Shown: piece after piece, positions 17,585 through 26,610 of the stretch
Layout: each line of letters starts with the position of its first letter
How positions within the stretch are numbered: the first letter of the stretch is position 1
From: Streptomyces mashuensis
GTDB taxonomy: Bacteria; Actinomycetota; Actinomycetes; Streptomycetales; Streptomycetaceae
Assembly: GCF_014654785.1 (NCBI RefSeq)
Contig: NZ_BNBD01000005.1
Coordinates: forward strand, 372,001-436,000
DNA: 64,000 bases
Direction: 5' to 3'
Notes under the pieces: model-generated
The model's database searches: none
Told to the model about the DNA's origin: nothing
The model's input: the letters and a program-made list of their open reading frames with translations, nothing else
Translations under genes and position numbers: made by a program

Positions 17585-17803
17585 ATGTCCTCACCCCGCC
17601 GTGCTTGTCCCGTCTGCGCCCGCGAGATCGCCGTCGTCGGCGGTCGCTACGCCCGCCACGACCCGCCGGGCCGGCGGCCCGCCTTCTCCTTCGAGCTCGT
17701 CTCCTGCCCCGGGTCCCGCCGCTCGGCGCCGCTGCTGGCGACCGAGCCGCGGCTGTTCGACCCGGAGGAGCCGGAGATGGAGGGACAGCAACAGCTCTTC
17801 TGA
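17585..17803 (+). CDS. Small CxxC protein
   Basis: A 72-residue protein (MSSPRRACPVCAREIAVV) with one CxxC near residue 8, a His at about 25 and a further Cys at about 41, compatible with a single zinc site. The C-terminal half is acidic (LFDPEEPEMEGQQQLF). It has no membrane segment. ATG 17585 follows a purine-rich GGGTGGGGG. It converges with the peptidase gene. Function unknown; it is seen here as a probable conserved small actinomycete protein. Confidence 0.55.
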   Translation: MSSPRRACPVCAREIAVVGGRYARHDPPGRRPAFSFELVSCPGSRRSAPLLATEPRLFDPEEPEMEGQQQLF

Positions 17804-17825
17804 AGCCGTCCGGCCTCGTCCGGCG

Positions 17826-19352
17826 TCAGCGGCAGAGGGTGTCCCCGTCCGGGCGTATGCCGTCCTTCAGGAAGGCGGTGGCGAGCCGGTCGGCGCACTC
17901 GCGCGCAGGGCCGTCGGTGTCCCGCGAGGCGAGGTAGGCGCCGTGGCCACCGGCGTCGACGGAGACCATGCGGGCCCGGTCGCCGAGGGCCTCGCGCATC
18001 TTCAGGGCGCCGCGGTGGGGCGTGGCGGGGTCGCGGAGGTTCTGCACCATGAGGACGTTCGACGGGCCCTGCGGTGTGATGCGGACGGGCTTGTCGGCCG
18101 GCCCGTCGGGCCAGAAGGCGCAGGCCTCCACGTTGACCGGCATGCCCGCGGTGAGCGGGTGGGCGCGCCGGTCCTCGGCGACGGCGCGGGCGTAGGACGG
18201 CAGGGAGCGGGGCCAGCGGACGTCGTTGCAGACGACGCCGAGGAACACGGCCGCGTCCGAGTCCGGCAGGTACACCGGGTCGTAGGGGACGGGGGTGTCA
18301 CCGGCGTCCCGGGCGGTGACGACGAGCCGGGCGACGTCGGCGAACGCCGCGTCGCTGTAGAGCGACTGCAGCAGCGCCTCCCGCAGCCGGTTGCCGGTGA
18401 GCCGCGGCCGGCCCGCGGCGTCCTGCTCGGGCGCCTGGTCGAGCTTGCGCGCCACGGCGAGGACGACGCCGCGCACGTCTTCGGGGCGTTCGGCGATGCG
18501 GTGCCGGCGGTCGCGGGCCGGGTCGGCGGCCCAGCGGGCGAAGTCGGGGAAGCGGTCGTCGGCCCCGCCGGCCATGTTCGCCAGCCAGCCGCGCCCGACG
18601 CGGGACGGGTCGGGGTCGCCGGTGCTGTCGAGCAGCACCCGGTCGGTGCGGCCGGGGTGGGTCTGGGCGTAGGACGCCGTCACGTACGTCCCGTACGAGG
18701 TGCCCCACAGGGACAGCTTCTTCTCGCCCAGGGCCTGACGGATGCTGTCGATGTCGCGGACCTCGTTGGCGGTGCTGAGGGAGCGGAGCATCGCGCCGCC
18801 GTTGCGGGTGCAGGCGTCGGCGATGCGCCGGGCCCGGGTGGCGTTGGCGTCGATGCTGCCGTCGGCGGCCGGCCAGGCCCGCAGGTGCGTCAGTTCCAGG
18901 TCGTCCTTCTCCAGGCCGCAGCCGGCGTGGGTGCTGCCGCCGACGCCGCGCGGGTCGAGGCTGACCAGGTCGTAGGCGCCGCCGGTGGCCGCCTGCAGCT
19001 GCGCGCCCCTGCGCGCCAGCCTTTCCCGGCCCGAGCCGCCGGGCCCGCCGGGCACGACCATCAGCGTTCCCCGTCGCGCCTCCGGCCGGTCGCTGCGCAG
19101 CCGTGACACGGCGATGGTGACCTGCGGGCCATCCGGTGCGCGGTAGTCGAGAGGTAACGACAGGTCGGCGCACTCGGTGCCGGCCGTGCCGCCCAGATCC
19201 GCCGGGCAGGGTTTCCAGGAGAGGGAGCTGCCCGCGGGCCCGGCGGGGGCGGCCGTCGCGGCCGTGGCCGTGGGCACGGTGAGGACGGAGGCGGTCACGA
19301 CGGCCGCGGACGAGAGAGCCAGCGTGAGCGCGGTGCGCTGCGTGAGGTTCAT
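17826..19352 (-). CDS. Secreted tripeptidyl-aminopeptidase-like hydrolase (peptidase S33)
   Basis: About 508 residues, exported: MNLTQRTALTLALSSAAVV followed by an Ala-rich cleavage region. The alpha/beta-hydrolase fold shows the oxyanion segment VVPGGPGGSG, DLVSLDPRGVGGS, the nucleophile elbow WGTSYGTYV (Ser), the acid Asp in VQNLRDPATP and the His in DAGGHGAYL. The layout matches the Tap/SlpD/SlpE secreted tripeptidyl aminopeptidases of Streptomyces, which trim N-terminal tripeptides from exported proteins. Start 19352 is preferred to 19388 because the signal peptide begins there; neither has a good ribosome site. It diverges from the amidase gene. Confidence 0.86.
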   Translation of the reverse strand: MNLTQRTALTLALSSAAVVTASVLTVPTATAATAAPAGPAGSSLSWKPCPADLGGTAGTECADLSLPLDYRAPDGPQVTIAVSRLRSDRPEARRGTLMVVPGGPGGSGRERLARRGAQLQAATGGAYDLVSLDPRGVGGSTHAGCGLEKDDLELTHLRAWPAADGSIDANATRARRIADACTRNGGAMLRSLSTANEVRDIDSIRQALGEKKLSLWGTSYGTYVTASYAQTHPGRTDRVLLDSTGDPDPSRVGRGWLANMAGGADDRFPDFARWAADPARDRRHRIAERPEDVRGVVLAVARKLDQAPEQDAAGRPRLTGNRLREALLQSLYSDAAFADVARLVVTARDAGDTPVPYDPVYLPDSDAAVFLGVVCNDVRWPRSLPSYARAVAEDRRAHPLTAGMPVNVEACAFWPDGPADKPVRITPQGPSNVLMVQNLRDPATPHRGALKMREALGDRARMVSVDAGGHGAYLASRDTDGPARECADRLATAFLKDGIRPDGDTLCR

Positions 19353-19499
19353 GCGCCCAAGTCTTGCCGCCGGGAAGCGCGTTGCCATCGGGGATGTCCC
19401 CGGTTGTGTCCCCTACGGGTCCAGCGCGGTTCCCGACCGCCCGTAGCGGGCAACTACTGTGCCGTCAAGGTGTGTTCGGGTGGTGAGGGGAGGGAATCG

Positions 19500-20945
19500 G
19501 TGACCGGTTCCATGAGCGGGCTGCCGAGCGCCGCGGCGGCCGGTGGCGTGTGGGAGGGGCTGGGCGAGCAGGCCGGGGCGCTGGCCCGGGGCGAGGTGTC
19601 GTCGAGGGAACTCGTCGAGCGGTCCCTGCGGCGCATCGAGGCGACCCGGCACACCCTCAATGCCTTCCGCGTCGTGCGGGCCGAGGCGGCGCTGCGCGAG
19701 GCCGACGAGGCCGACCGGCGGCTGGCCGCGGGGGAGCGGGCCGCGCTGCTCGGCGTGCCGGTGGCGGTGAAGGACGACATGGACGTGGCGGGGGAACCGA
19801 CCGCGTTCGGCTGCCCCGGCCGCTTCCCGGCGAAGAAGGCCGACAGCGAGGCGGTGCGCCGATTACGGGCCGCCGGCGCCGTCGTCGTCGGCAAGACCAA
19901 CACGCCGGAGCTGGGCCAGTGGCCCGTCACCCACGGCACCGCCTTCGGCGTCACCCGCAACCCGTGGAGCCTGGAGCACTCGCCCGGCGGTTCCTCCGGC
20001 GGGTCGGCAGCGGCCGTCGCCGCCGGGCTCGTGCCGGCCGCGCTCGGCTCGGACGGCGCCGGCTCCATCCGCATCCCCGCCGCCTGGACCCACCTCGTGG
20101 GCATCAAGCCGCAGCGCGGCCGCATCTCCACCTGGCCCGAGCGCGAGGCGTTCCGCGGCATCACCTGTCACGGCCCCCTCGCCCGTACCGTCGCCGACGC
20201 CGCGCTCCTGCTCCAGGCCGCCAGTGGCTCGCACGACGGCGACCTGCACCGGCCGCCCGCCGTCGACGTCGTCGCCGCGGCCGGGCACGGGCCCAGACGG
20301 CGGCTGCGGATCGTGCTGGCGCTGCGGCCGGCCTTCGCCGCCGTGCGGCACTGGCTGCACCCCGCCGTGCGCGCCGCCACCCTCGGCATCGCCGAACGGC
20401 TGGAGGCGCTGGGCCACGAAGTGGTGGAGGAGAACCCGCGCTACGGGCCCATCGGGCTCACCTTCGTGCCCCGGTCGATGGCCGGTGTGCGCGACTGGAC
20501 GGCCCGCGTGCCCGACCGGGCGCTCCTCGACGCCCGGACGCACGCCAACGCGCGCGGCGGAATGCTGCTCGGCGGGGGAGTGCTGAGGGTCGCGCGCGCC
20601 GCCGAAGCGCCCCTGCGGCGCCGGCTCAGCGAGCTGTTCTGGCGGTTCGACGCCGTCCTGACGCCGACCACGGCCGTACCACCGCTGCGCACCGGCGAGC
20701 TGGACGGGCTGAGCGCCCGCGACACCAACGCCCGTATGACCGCGGCCTGTCCTTACGCGTGGCCGTGGAACGTCCTGGGCTGGCCGGCCCTCAGCGTGCC
20801 GTCGGGGTTCACCGACGACGGGCTGCCGCTCGGCGCCCAGCTGCTCGGGCCGTCCAACAGCGAGCCGTTGCTCCTCTCCCTCGCCGCCCAGCTGGAGGAG
20901 GACCGGCGCTGGTACGAACGGTGGCCCGCCGGCCGGCCCCGCTGA
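19500..20945 (+). CDS. Amidase (amidase signature family)
   Basis: A 481-residue cytoplasmic amidase. The Ser-cisSer-Lys triad is visible: Lys in VAVKDDMDVAG, cis-Ser in the SPGGSSGGSAAAVAAGL signature, and the nucleophile Ser in LGSDGAGSIRIPAAW. The C-terminal PYAWPWNVLGWPALSVPSG and LPLGAQLLGP motifs are typical. GTG 19500 is used because GGAGGG lies just upstream. The substrate is unknown; a GatA role is unlikely since no gatB/gatC neighbours are present and the protein lacks GatA-specific extensions that I can see. It converges with gntR. Confidence 0.88.
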   Translation: MTGSMSGLPSAAAAGGVWEGLGEQAGALARGEVSSRELVERSLRRIEATRHTLNAFRVVRAEAALREADEADRRLAAGERAALLGVPVAVKDDMDVAGEPTAFGCPGRFPAKKADSEAVRRLRAAGAVVVGKTNTPELGQWPVTHGTAFGVTRNPWSLEHSPGGSSGGSAAAVAAGLVPAALGSDGAGSIRIPAAWTHLVGIKPQRGRISTWPEREAFRGITCHGPLARTVADAALLLQAASGSHDGDLHRPPAVDVVAAAGHGPRRRLRIVLALRPAFAAVRHWLHPAVRAATLGIAERLEALGHEVVEENPRYGPIGLTFVPRSMAGVRDWTARVPDRALLDARTHANARGGMLLGGGVLRVARAAEAPLRRRLSELFWRFDAVLTPTTAVPPLRTGELDGLSARDTNARMTAACPYAWPWNVLGWPALSVPSGFTDDGLPLGAQLLGPSNSEPLLLSLAAQLEEDRRWYERWPAGRPR

Positions 20946-20956
20946 GGGGCCGTGGG

Positions 20957-21664
20957 CTACGGCGCCAGGACGTCCAGTTCGGCCATCGCCCCGGTCACGA
21001 TCTCGCGCGTCAGCGACTCCGCCCGCTCCGCGTCCCGTTCCCGCACCGCCTCCGCCACCCTTACGTGCAGCGTCACCGCCGCCGGGTCGGGGTCGGCGAA
21101 CATGACGCCGTGCTGCGTCCGGCCCGTCAGCACGCCCGCCACCACGTCGCCGAGCCTCGCGAACATCTCGTTGCCGGAGGCGCGCAGGATCACGCGGTGG
21201 AACGCGACGTCGTGCACCAGGTACTCGGCCAGCTGCCGGCCGCGCGAGGTGGCGACCATGCCGAGCGCGTGCGAGGTCAGCTCGGCGCACTGCTCCGGCG
21301 TGGCCAGCCGCGCGGCCAGGCCGGCCGCCACCGGCTCGACCGCCGAGCGCAGCACGGTCAGGGACCGCAGCTGGCGGGGCCGGTCCGGGCCGGCCAGGCG
21401 CCAGCGGATGACGCGGGGGTCGTAGACGTTCCACTCCTCGGCGGGCAGCACGGTCACGCCCACGCGCCGCCGGGAGGCGACCAGGTGCATGGACTCCAGG
21501 ACCCGTATGACCTCGCGGACGACCGTACGGCTCACCGCGTAGCGCTGCTCCAGCTCGTCGGTGCGCAGCACGCTGCCCGGCGGGTAGTCGCCCGCCGTGA
21601 TCGCGGGCCCGAGGGCGTCCAGCACGCGCGCGTGCTGCCCCTGTCCGCCCTGCTCCTTGTCCAT
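20957..21664 (-). CDS. gntR: FadR-type GntR regulator, probable gluconate repressor
   Basis: A 235-residue regulator. The N-terminal winged helix is LGPAITAGDYPPGSVLRTDEL with recognition part RYAVSRTVVREVIRVLESMHLV. The C-terminal FCD domain has the metal/effector residues in HDVAFHRVILRASGN and the later LHVRVAEAVRERD. It is divergent from gluconokinase and gluconate permease genes, so the effector is probably gluconate or 6-phosphogluconate and the targets are these genes and itself. The assignment to gluconate rests on context. Confidence 0.85.
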   Translation of the reverse strand: MDKEQGGQGQHARVLDALGPAITAGDYPPGSVLRTDELEQRYAVSRTVVREVIRVLESMHLVASRRRVGVTVLPAEEWNVYDPRVIRWRLAGPDRPRQLRSLTVLRSAVEPVAAGLAARLATPEQCAELTSHALGMVATSRGRQLAEYLVHDVAFHRVILRASGNEMFARLGDVVAGVLTGRTQHGVMFADPDPAAVTLHVRVAEAVRERDAERAESLTREIVTGAMAELDVLAP

Positions 21665-21700
21665 GGGATCAGCCTACGGTCCCGCCCCACCGGCAATTAA

Positions 21701-21738
21701 GTATGACGTTTTAATCACGAGGCTTGAATACGTCGTAC
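21701..21738. promoter_or_regulatory. Candidate GntR operator in the gntR-gntK divergent region
   Basis: An AT-richer stretch with half-sites GTATGACGT (21701-21709) and ACGTCGTAC (21730-21738), inverted with one mismatch. The right half contains the 9-bp palindrome TACGTCGTA (21729-21737), similar in style to FadR-type operators. It lies 37 bases from the gntR start. Confidence 0.4.
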
Positions 21739-21816
21739 ATGTTGCGTTTCAGTGAACGACGCAGACGCAGACGCAGCAGCACCGCACCACCCCCGGTCCA
21801 GGACAGCGAGGTACCC

Positions 21817-22326
21817 ATGACCGCCGCCCACCCTCCCGTCGTCGTGGTCATGGGCGTCGCCGGTACGGGCAAGAGCACCGTCGGCCCGCTGGTGGCCGGC
21901 GCCCTGGGCGTCCCCTACGCCGAGGGTGACGACTTCCACCCCGCGGCCAACATCGCCAAGATGTCCGCCGGCACCCCCCTCGACGACGCCGACCGCGCCC
22001 CCTGGCTCGACGCCGTCGGGCAGTGGGCCGCCGCGCGGGCCGGGCGGGGCGGCGTCGTCAGCTGCTCGGCGCTCAAGCGCGCCTACCGCGACCGGCTGCG
22101 CGCCGTCGCGCCGCAGCTGTTCTTCCTGCACCTCGCCGGCGACCGGGACCTCATCGCCCACCGCATGGCCGCACGCACCGGTCACTTCATGACCGCCCGC
22201 ATGCTGGACTCCCAGTTCGCCGCCCTCGAACCCCTGGAGGACGACGAGACGGGCCTGCGCGTCGACGTCACCGCCGGGCCGGAGGCCGTCGCCGCACAGG
22301 CGGTCGCGGCCCTGCGCGCCCTTTAA
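21817..22326 (+). CDS. gntK: Gluconokinase
   Basis: A 169-residue P-loop kinase phosphorylating D-gluconate to 6-phosphogluconate. Walker A is MGVAGTGKSTVG, followed by the family signature YAEGDDFHPAANIAKMSAGTPLDDADRAPWL and the later CSALKRAYRDRLR. HFMTARMLDSQFAALEPLE is also GntK-typical. ATG 21817 is used (GAGG at 21808); an upstream ATG at 21724 would add an unrelated Arg-rich leader. It forms an operon with the downstream permease and is under the divergent GntR. Confidence 0.93.
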   Translation: MTAAHPPVVVVMGVAGTGKSTVGPLVAGALGVPYAEGDDFHPAANIAKMSAGTPLDDADRAPWLDAVGQWAAARAGRGGVVSCSALKRAYRDRLRAVAPQLFFLHLAGDRDLIAHRMAARTGHFMTARMLDSQFAALEPLEDDETGLRVDVTAGPEAVAAQAVAALRAL

Positions 22327-22400
22327 GTGCCGCCCTCCCTTTAAGGGACGCCCTCCCGTAAGGGGCGCACCCCCCTTTGATCCCCTCCCCTAGGAGCCCC

Positions 22401-23810
22401 GTGAGCATTCTCAGCGTCGAGATGCCGGCCGCGGCCCCCACCGGAACGATCGCACCGATCACCTCGGCGGGCCACGCACAGCTGGGCATAGCCGTCCTCG
22501 TCGGCATCGCCGTCATCGTCCTCCTCATCACCCGCCTCAAGCTGCACGCCTTCCTCTCCCTCACCATCGGCACCCTCGTCCTCGGGGCCGTCGCGGGCGC
22601 CCCGCTCGACAAGGTCATCGCGTCGTTCACCGCCGGCCTCGGCAGCACGGTCGCCGGCGTCGGTGTGCTCATCGCGCTCGGCTCGGTCCTCGGCCGGCTG
22701 CTGGCCGACTCCGGCGGCGCCGACCAGATCGTCGACACGATCCTGGCGCGGGCCGGCACCCGCTCCATGCCGTGGGCGATGGTGCTCATCGCCGGCGTCA
22801 TCGGGCTGCCGCTCTTCTTCGAGGTGGGGATCGTGCTGCTGATCCCCGTCGTCCTGCTCGTGGCCCGGCGCGGCGGCCACGCCCTGATGCGCATCGGCAT
22901 CCCCGCCCTCGCCGGCCTCTCCGTCATGCACGGCCTCGTGCCGCCGCACCCCGGGCCGCTCGCCGCGATCGACGCCATCGGCGCCGACCTCGGCCTCACC
23001 CTCGCCTTCGGCGTGCTGGTCGCCGTCCCCACCGCGATCGTCGCCGGCCCCCTCTTCTCCCGGTACGCCGCCCGCTGGGTGGACGTCACCCCACCGGAGA
23101 AGCTCGCCCTGGAGACGACGGACGGCGAACGGCCCGAGCGCCGCCCCGGTTTCGGCGCCACCGTCGCCACGGTGCTGCTGCCCGTCGTCCTCATGCTGGC
23201 CAAGGCGCTCACCGACGTCGTCGTCGACGACCCGCACAGCCACGTGCAGCGCGTCGCCGACGTCGTCGGCTCGCCGCTCGTCGCGCTCCTCGCGGCCGTC
23301 CTCACCGCGCTGTTCACCCTCGGCCGGCCCGCCGGCATCGGCCGCGACCGGATCTCCGGCACGGTGGAGAAGGCCCTCGCGCCCATCGCCGGCATCCTGC
23401 TGATCGTCGGCGCCGGCGGGGGCTTCAAGCAGACGCTCGTCGACGCCGGCGTCGGCCGGATGATCCTCGACGTCTCCGAGGACTGGTCCGTCCCCGCCCT
23501 GCTGCTCGGCTGGCTCATCGCCGTCGGCATCCGGCTCGCCACCGGCTCGGCCACCGTCGCCACCATCTCCGCCGCCGGGCTCGTCGCCCCGCTGGCCGCC
23601 GACATGAGCAGCGCCCACGCCGCACTGCTCGTGCTGGCCGTGGGCGCGGGCTCGCTGTTCTTCTCGCACGTCAACGACGCCGGGTTCTGGATGGTGAAGG
23701 AGTACTTCGGGATGAGCGTGGGGCAGACGGTGAAGACGTGGTCCCTGATGGAGACCGTCATCTCCGTCGTCGGCCTGGGCTGCGTGCTCCTGCTGTCGCT
23801 GGTGGTGTAG
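22401..23810 (+). CDS. gntP: Gluconate permease, GntP family
   Basis: A 469-residue integral membrane protein with 12 or more hydrophobic segments. GntP-family motifs include LGSVLGRLLADSGGADQI, GLPLFFEVGIVLLIPVV, HGLVPPHPGPLAAI, GAGGGFKQTLVDAGVG and the C-terminal SLFFSHVNDAGFWMVKEYFGMS. GTG 22401 follows TAGGAG by 4 bases. It imports gluconate for the adjacent kinase. The 74-bp gap to gntK has repeated CCCTTTAAG-like words but no clear terminator. Confidence 0.93.
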   Translation: MSILSVEMPAAAPTGTIAPITSAGHAQLGIAVLVGIAVIVLLITRLKLHAFLSLTIGTLVLGAVAGAPLDKVIASFTAGLGSTVAGVGVLIALGSVLGRLLADSGGADQIVDTILARAGTRSMPWAMVLIAGVIGLPLFFEVGIVLLIPVVLLVARRGGHALMRIGIPALAGLSVMHGLVPPHPGPLAAIDAIGADLGLTLAFGVLVAVPTAIVAGPLFSRYAARWVDVTPPEKLALETTDGERPERRPGFGATVATVLLPVVLMLAKALTDVVVDDPHSHVQRVADVVGSPLVALLAAVLTALFTLGRPAGIGRDRISGTVEKALAPIAGILLIVGAGGGFKQTLVDAGVGRMILDVSEDWSVPALLLGWLIAVGIRLATGSATVATISAAGLVAPLAADMSSAHAALLVLAVGAGSLFFSHVNDAGFWMVKEYFGMSVGQTVKTWSLMETVISVVGLGCVLLLSLVV

Positions 23811-23875
23811 AGCCCGGCCCGGAGGGGGGCTCGGTCACATAGGCTGAGCCCCCGTCCGCACTGCCTGGGGGAGCA

Positions 23876-24271
23876 ATGACCAGTAGGTTCACCGAGTTGG
23901 TTGTCGACTGCCACGATCCGGAGCGGCTCGCGGCCTTCTGGTGCGCGGTCCTGGACTTCAAGGTGATCGACCGGAGCGAGGGCAAGGTCGAGATCGGTTC
24001 CTGGGAGCCGACCGTCGAGGAGGTCCGGGCCCGCCAGATGCCGCCCACCCTGCTCTTCATCAAGGTGCCCGAGGGCAAGACCGTGAAGAACCGGCTCCAC
24101 CTGGACGTCAGCCCGATCGACGGCAGCACCGCCGACGAGGTGGCCAGGCTGGTCGCCCTCGGCGCCACAAAGGCGGACGTGGGCCGGGAGCCCGGCCAGA
24201 GCTGGGTGGTGATGGCCGACCCCGAGGGCAACGAGTTCGACGTCGTGCGCACCCTGGCCCCGTCCCCTTAG
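23876..24271 (+). CDS. VOC-fold (glyoxalase/bleomycin-resistance-like) protein
   Basis: A 131-residue single-domain protein. It opens with FTELVVDCHDPERLAAFWCAVLDF and closes with WVVMADPEGNEFDVVRTL, the paired beta-alpha-beta motifs of the vicinal oxygen chelate superfamily in the form called glyoxalase-like. Potential metal-site positions include His in CHDPERL and the C-terminal Glu in GNEFDV. It has no partner genes, so the substrate is unknown; it converges with the FAD monooxygenase gene. Confidence 0.82.
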   Translation: MTSRFTELVVDCHDPERLAAFWCAVLDFKVIDRSEGKVEIGSWEPTVEEVRARQMPPTLLFIKVPEGKTVKNRLHLDVSPIDGSTADEVARLVALGATKADVGREPGQSWVVMADPEGNEFDVVRTLAPSP

Positions 24272-24291
24272 ACGATCAGTCACCTAGGGGG

Positions 24292-25845
24292 TCACGCGGC
24301 CGCCCCGGCCGCCCCCAGCCACTCCCGCGCGTACGCCGTCACGTCCGCCACGTCGTCCGTCGCCAGCGCCACGTACCCGTCCGGGCGTACCAGGAAGTAC
24401 CCCGACCCGTACGCGGACTTCACCACGCCCTCCGCGTCGCGCAGGCCGGCCTCCGGGCCGTTCCCCACCCGGCACGTCCGCAGCCACGGCGCCTCCGGCA
24501 GGGCGGCAGCCGCCCCCGTCACGTCCAGCAGCGTGAAGTGCGGGCCCCGGAAGACGTCGAAGAGCCGTACGGGAGCCCCCGAAGGGTCGGTGCACGGCGC
24601 GTCGGGGGCGCGGTCGCCCGCCCGCAGCGCCCCTTCCGGGACCGCGCGCCGCAGCTCGCGGCTGAGGGCGCTCCCGGGGTAGCCCAGCTTCAGCTGGTGG
24701 GTGTCCTCCCCGCGCGTGGACATCCCCGCCTCGCGCTCGCTCAGGTCCGCGCGCAGCACCTTCGCGCTGAGCGCCAGCACGTCGGCCGCCACGCGCCGGC
24801 GCTCGGCGTCGTACGAGTCGAGCAGCGCCTCCGGCGCGCCCCGCAGCAGCGCGGCCAGCTTCCAGCCGAGGTTGTACGCGTCCTGCACGCTGGTGTTGAG
24901 GCCCTGGCCGCCGGTGGGCGGGTGCACGTGCGCGGCGTCGCCCGCTAGCAGGACGCGGCCCTCGCGGAACCGGTCCGCCATCGCCGACCGCAGCCGGAAC
25001 ACCGACGCCCACCGGACCTCCCGCACGGTGAGGTCCAGCTGCGTGCGCTCGCAGATCAGGCGCGTCAGCGCCTCCGGAGTGGTGTCCCGGCCCTCGACGG
25101 GTTCGTCCCCCGTTCCCCGGAAGCCCGTGACGACCTGGACGGCGTCGGTGCCCTCCAGCGGCCGCAGGCCGACCAGCGCCCCCTGCATGTTCGACCACAT
25201 GTGCCAGTGCTCACGGTCCAGCAGCGGCCGGTCCGGGCCGTCCAGCAGCACGTCGGCCACCAGGCTGTGGCCGTCCATGAGCGTCTCGCCGGTGAACGGC
25301 ACGCCCAGCTCCTTGCGGATGGAGCTGCGGCCGCCGTCCGCCGCGACCAGCCAGCCGGCGCGCACGGTCTCCGGCGCGCCCCCGGGCCCGGTCAGGGTGG
25401 CGGTGACACCGTCCGCGTCCTGCGTGAATCCGGTCAGCTCGGTGCCGAAGTCGATCCGCCCGCCCAGCTCCTCCAGGCGTGCGCAGAGCAGCTCCACCGT
25501 GCGCCACTGCGGCAGCATCCGCGCGTCGCGGTACGGCACGGTGGGGGAGTCGGCGGCGGGCATGGAGAGCTGCCACGTGCCCATGCGCTGCCGGCCCTCC
25601 CACTTCTGCATCAGCGGGATGACCACGCTGTCGCGCAGTACGGCGTCGATCACGCCGAGGTCGTCGAAGAGCTCGAGGGTGCGGGGCTGGAGGCCCGTAC
25701 CGCGCGAGCCGGGGAAGCCGCGCTCGGAGCGCTCGACGATGCGGTGGCGCACGCCCCGGCGGGCGAGCTCGATGGCGAGGACGAGGCCGGTCGGCCCGGC
25801 CCCGGCGATGAGGACCTCGGTCTCGTATGTGGTGTCCTGCTGCAT
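24292..25845 (-). CDS. FAD-dependent aromatic monooxygenase (PheA/TfdB class)
   Basis: A 517-residue class A flavoprotein hydroxylase. The Rossmann motif is VLIAGAGPTGLVLAIELARRG, the DG motif is WLVAADGGRSSIRKELG, and the GD motif is VLLAGDAAHVHPPTGGQGLN. The thioredoxin-like C-terminal domain (about 400-517) matches phenol hydroxylase or polyketide/rifampicin hydroxylases. It diverges from a TetR gene with operator-like palindromes between them, which suggests inducible detoxification or tailoring of an aromatic compound. The substrate is not predictable. Confidence 0.88.
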   Translation of the reverse strand: MQQDTTYETEVLIAGAGPTGLVLAIELARRGVRHRIVERSERGFPGSRGTGLQPRTLELFDDLGVIDAVLRDSVVIPLMQKWEGRQRMGTWQLSMPAADSPTVPYRDARMLPQWRTVELLCARLEELGGRIDFGTELTGFTQDADGVTATLTGPGGAPETVRAGWLVAADGGRSSIRKELGVPFTGETLMDGHSLVADVLLDGPDRPLLDREHWHMWSNMQGALVGLRPLEGTDAVQVVTGFRGTGDEPVEGRDTTPEALTRLICERTQLDLTVREVRWASVFRLRSAMADRFREGRVLLAGDAAHVHPPTGGQGLNTSVQDAYNLGWKLAALLRGAPEALLDSYDAERRRVAADVLALSAKVLRADLSEREAGMSTRGEDTHQLKLGYPGSALSRELRRAVPEGALRAGDRAPDAPCTDPSGAPVRLFDVFRGPHFTLLDVTGAAAALPEAPWLRTCRVGNGPEAGLRDAEGVVKSAYGSGYFLVRPDGYVALATDDVADVTAYAREWLGAAGAAA

Positions 25846-25857
25846 CGGAAACCCCCC

Positions 25858-25910
25858 TTAACGTTGTTAAGTTCCGTTCCCCCACAGTGAACTGAACAGC
25901 GTTAAGCTGT
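25858..25910. promoter_or_regulatory. Two candidate TetR operators between monooxygenase and TetR genes
   Basis: TTAACGTTGTTAA (25858-25870, TTAAC/GTTAA with 3-nt centre) sits 13 bases from the monooxygenase start, and ACAGC-GTTAA-GCTGT (25896-25910) sits 5 bases from the TetR start. Both contain GTTAA cores. They are well placed for dual repression. Confidence 0.5.
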
Positions 25911-25914
25911 CAAG

Positions 25915-26568
25915 GTGGCTTCTCGCATCGACCGCGCCAAAGTGACCGACACCGCACTGCGCCTCCTCAACGAGGGCGGCCTCGACGGGCTCACGCTCCG
26001 CCGCATCGCCCAGGAACTCGACGTGCGCGCACCCGCGCTGTACTGGCACTTCGCCAACAAGCAGGAGCTGCTGGACGACATGGCGACCGAGATGATGCGG
26101 CGCATGCTGGAGCCGCTGGCCGCCATCCCCGAGGACGCGGGCTGGGAGGAGCACCTGACGGAGGCCGCCCGCGTCCTGCGCCGCGCGCTGCTCGGCTACC
26201 GCGACGGCGGCAAGGCGTTCAGCGGCACGCGGTTCACGGAGAACTGGTTCGCCATCCCGCTGGAACGGTTCCTGAAGGTGTGGACGGAGCAGACGGGCTC
26301 GGGCGTGCGCCGCGGCGCACGCGCCTGGTACACGGCGCACGTCTTCACGATGGGCTACGTCATCGAGGAGCAGTCGGTGTACCCGGAGCCGGGCAAACCC
26401 CGCGACCCGCAGTACGACCTGGACGACCGCGCCCGCACGATGGAGGGCTACCCGATGGCCAGCGAGGCGGGCTGGGAGTTCTTCGAGGACCTGGACCGGG
26501 GCTACGAGGAGGGCCTGGCCGCCCTCGTCGCCGGTCTGGCCGCGACGGCGGCGGTCCCCGGCCCGTAA
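25915..26568 (+). CDS. TetR-family repressor (TetR class C-terminal domain)
   Basis: A 217-residue regulator. The helix-turn-helix is ALRLLNEGGLDGLTLRRIAQELDVRAPALYWHFANKQELLD. The C-terminal part (residues 75-205) resembles the true TetR/TetR_C ligand domain, with RRALLGYRDGGKAF and FTMGYVIEEQSVYPEP. GTG 25915 has no Shine-Dalgarno; the message may be leaderless. It probably represses the divergent monooxygenase and itself, and responds to that enzyme's substrate. Confidence 0.85.
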   Translation: MASRIDRAKVTDTALRLLNEGGLDGLTLRRIAQELDVRAPALYWHFANKQELLDDMATEMMRRMLEPLAAIPEDAGWEEHLTEAARVLRRALLGYRDGGKAFSGTRFTENWFAIPLERFLKVWTEQTGSGVRRGARAWYTAHVFTMGYVIEEQSVYPEPGKPRDPQYDLDDRARTMEGYPMASEAGWEFFEDLDRGYEEGLAALVAGLAATAAVPGP

Positions 26569-26572
26569 GGCC

Positions 26573-26605
26573 CCCGGCCCGTAAGGCGGGCCCCTACGGG
26601 CCGGG
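26573..26605. terminator. Bidirectional hairpin between convergent genes
   Basis: An 11-bp perfect stem CCCGGCCCGTA...TACGGGCCGGG with an 11-nt loop, directly between the TetR gene stop and the acyltransferase stop. Confidence 0.75.
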
Positions 26606-26610
26606 CGCCC

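Noticed and set aside
19500..20945. Amidase as GatA of an amidotransferase complex
   Set aside because: No gatB or gatC nearby, and it looks like a general amidase-signature enzyme.
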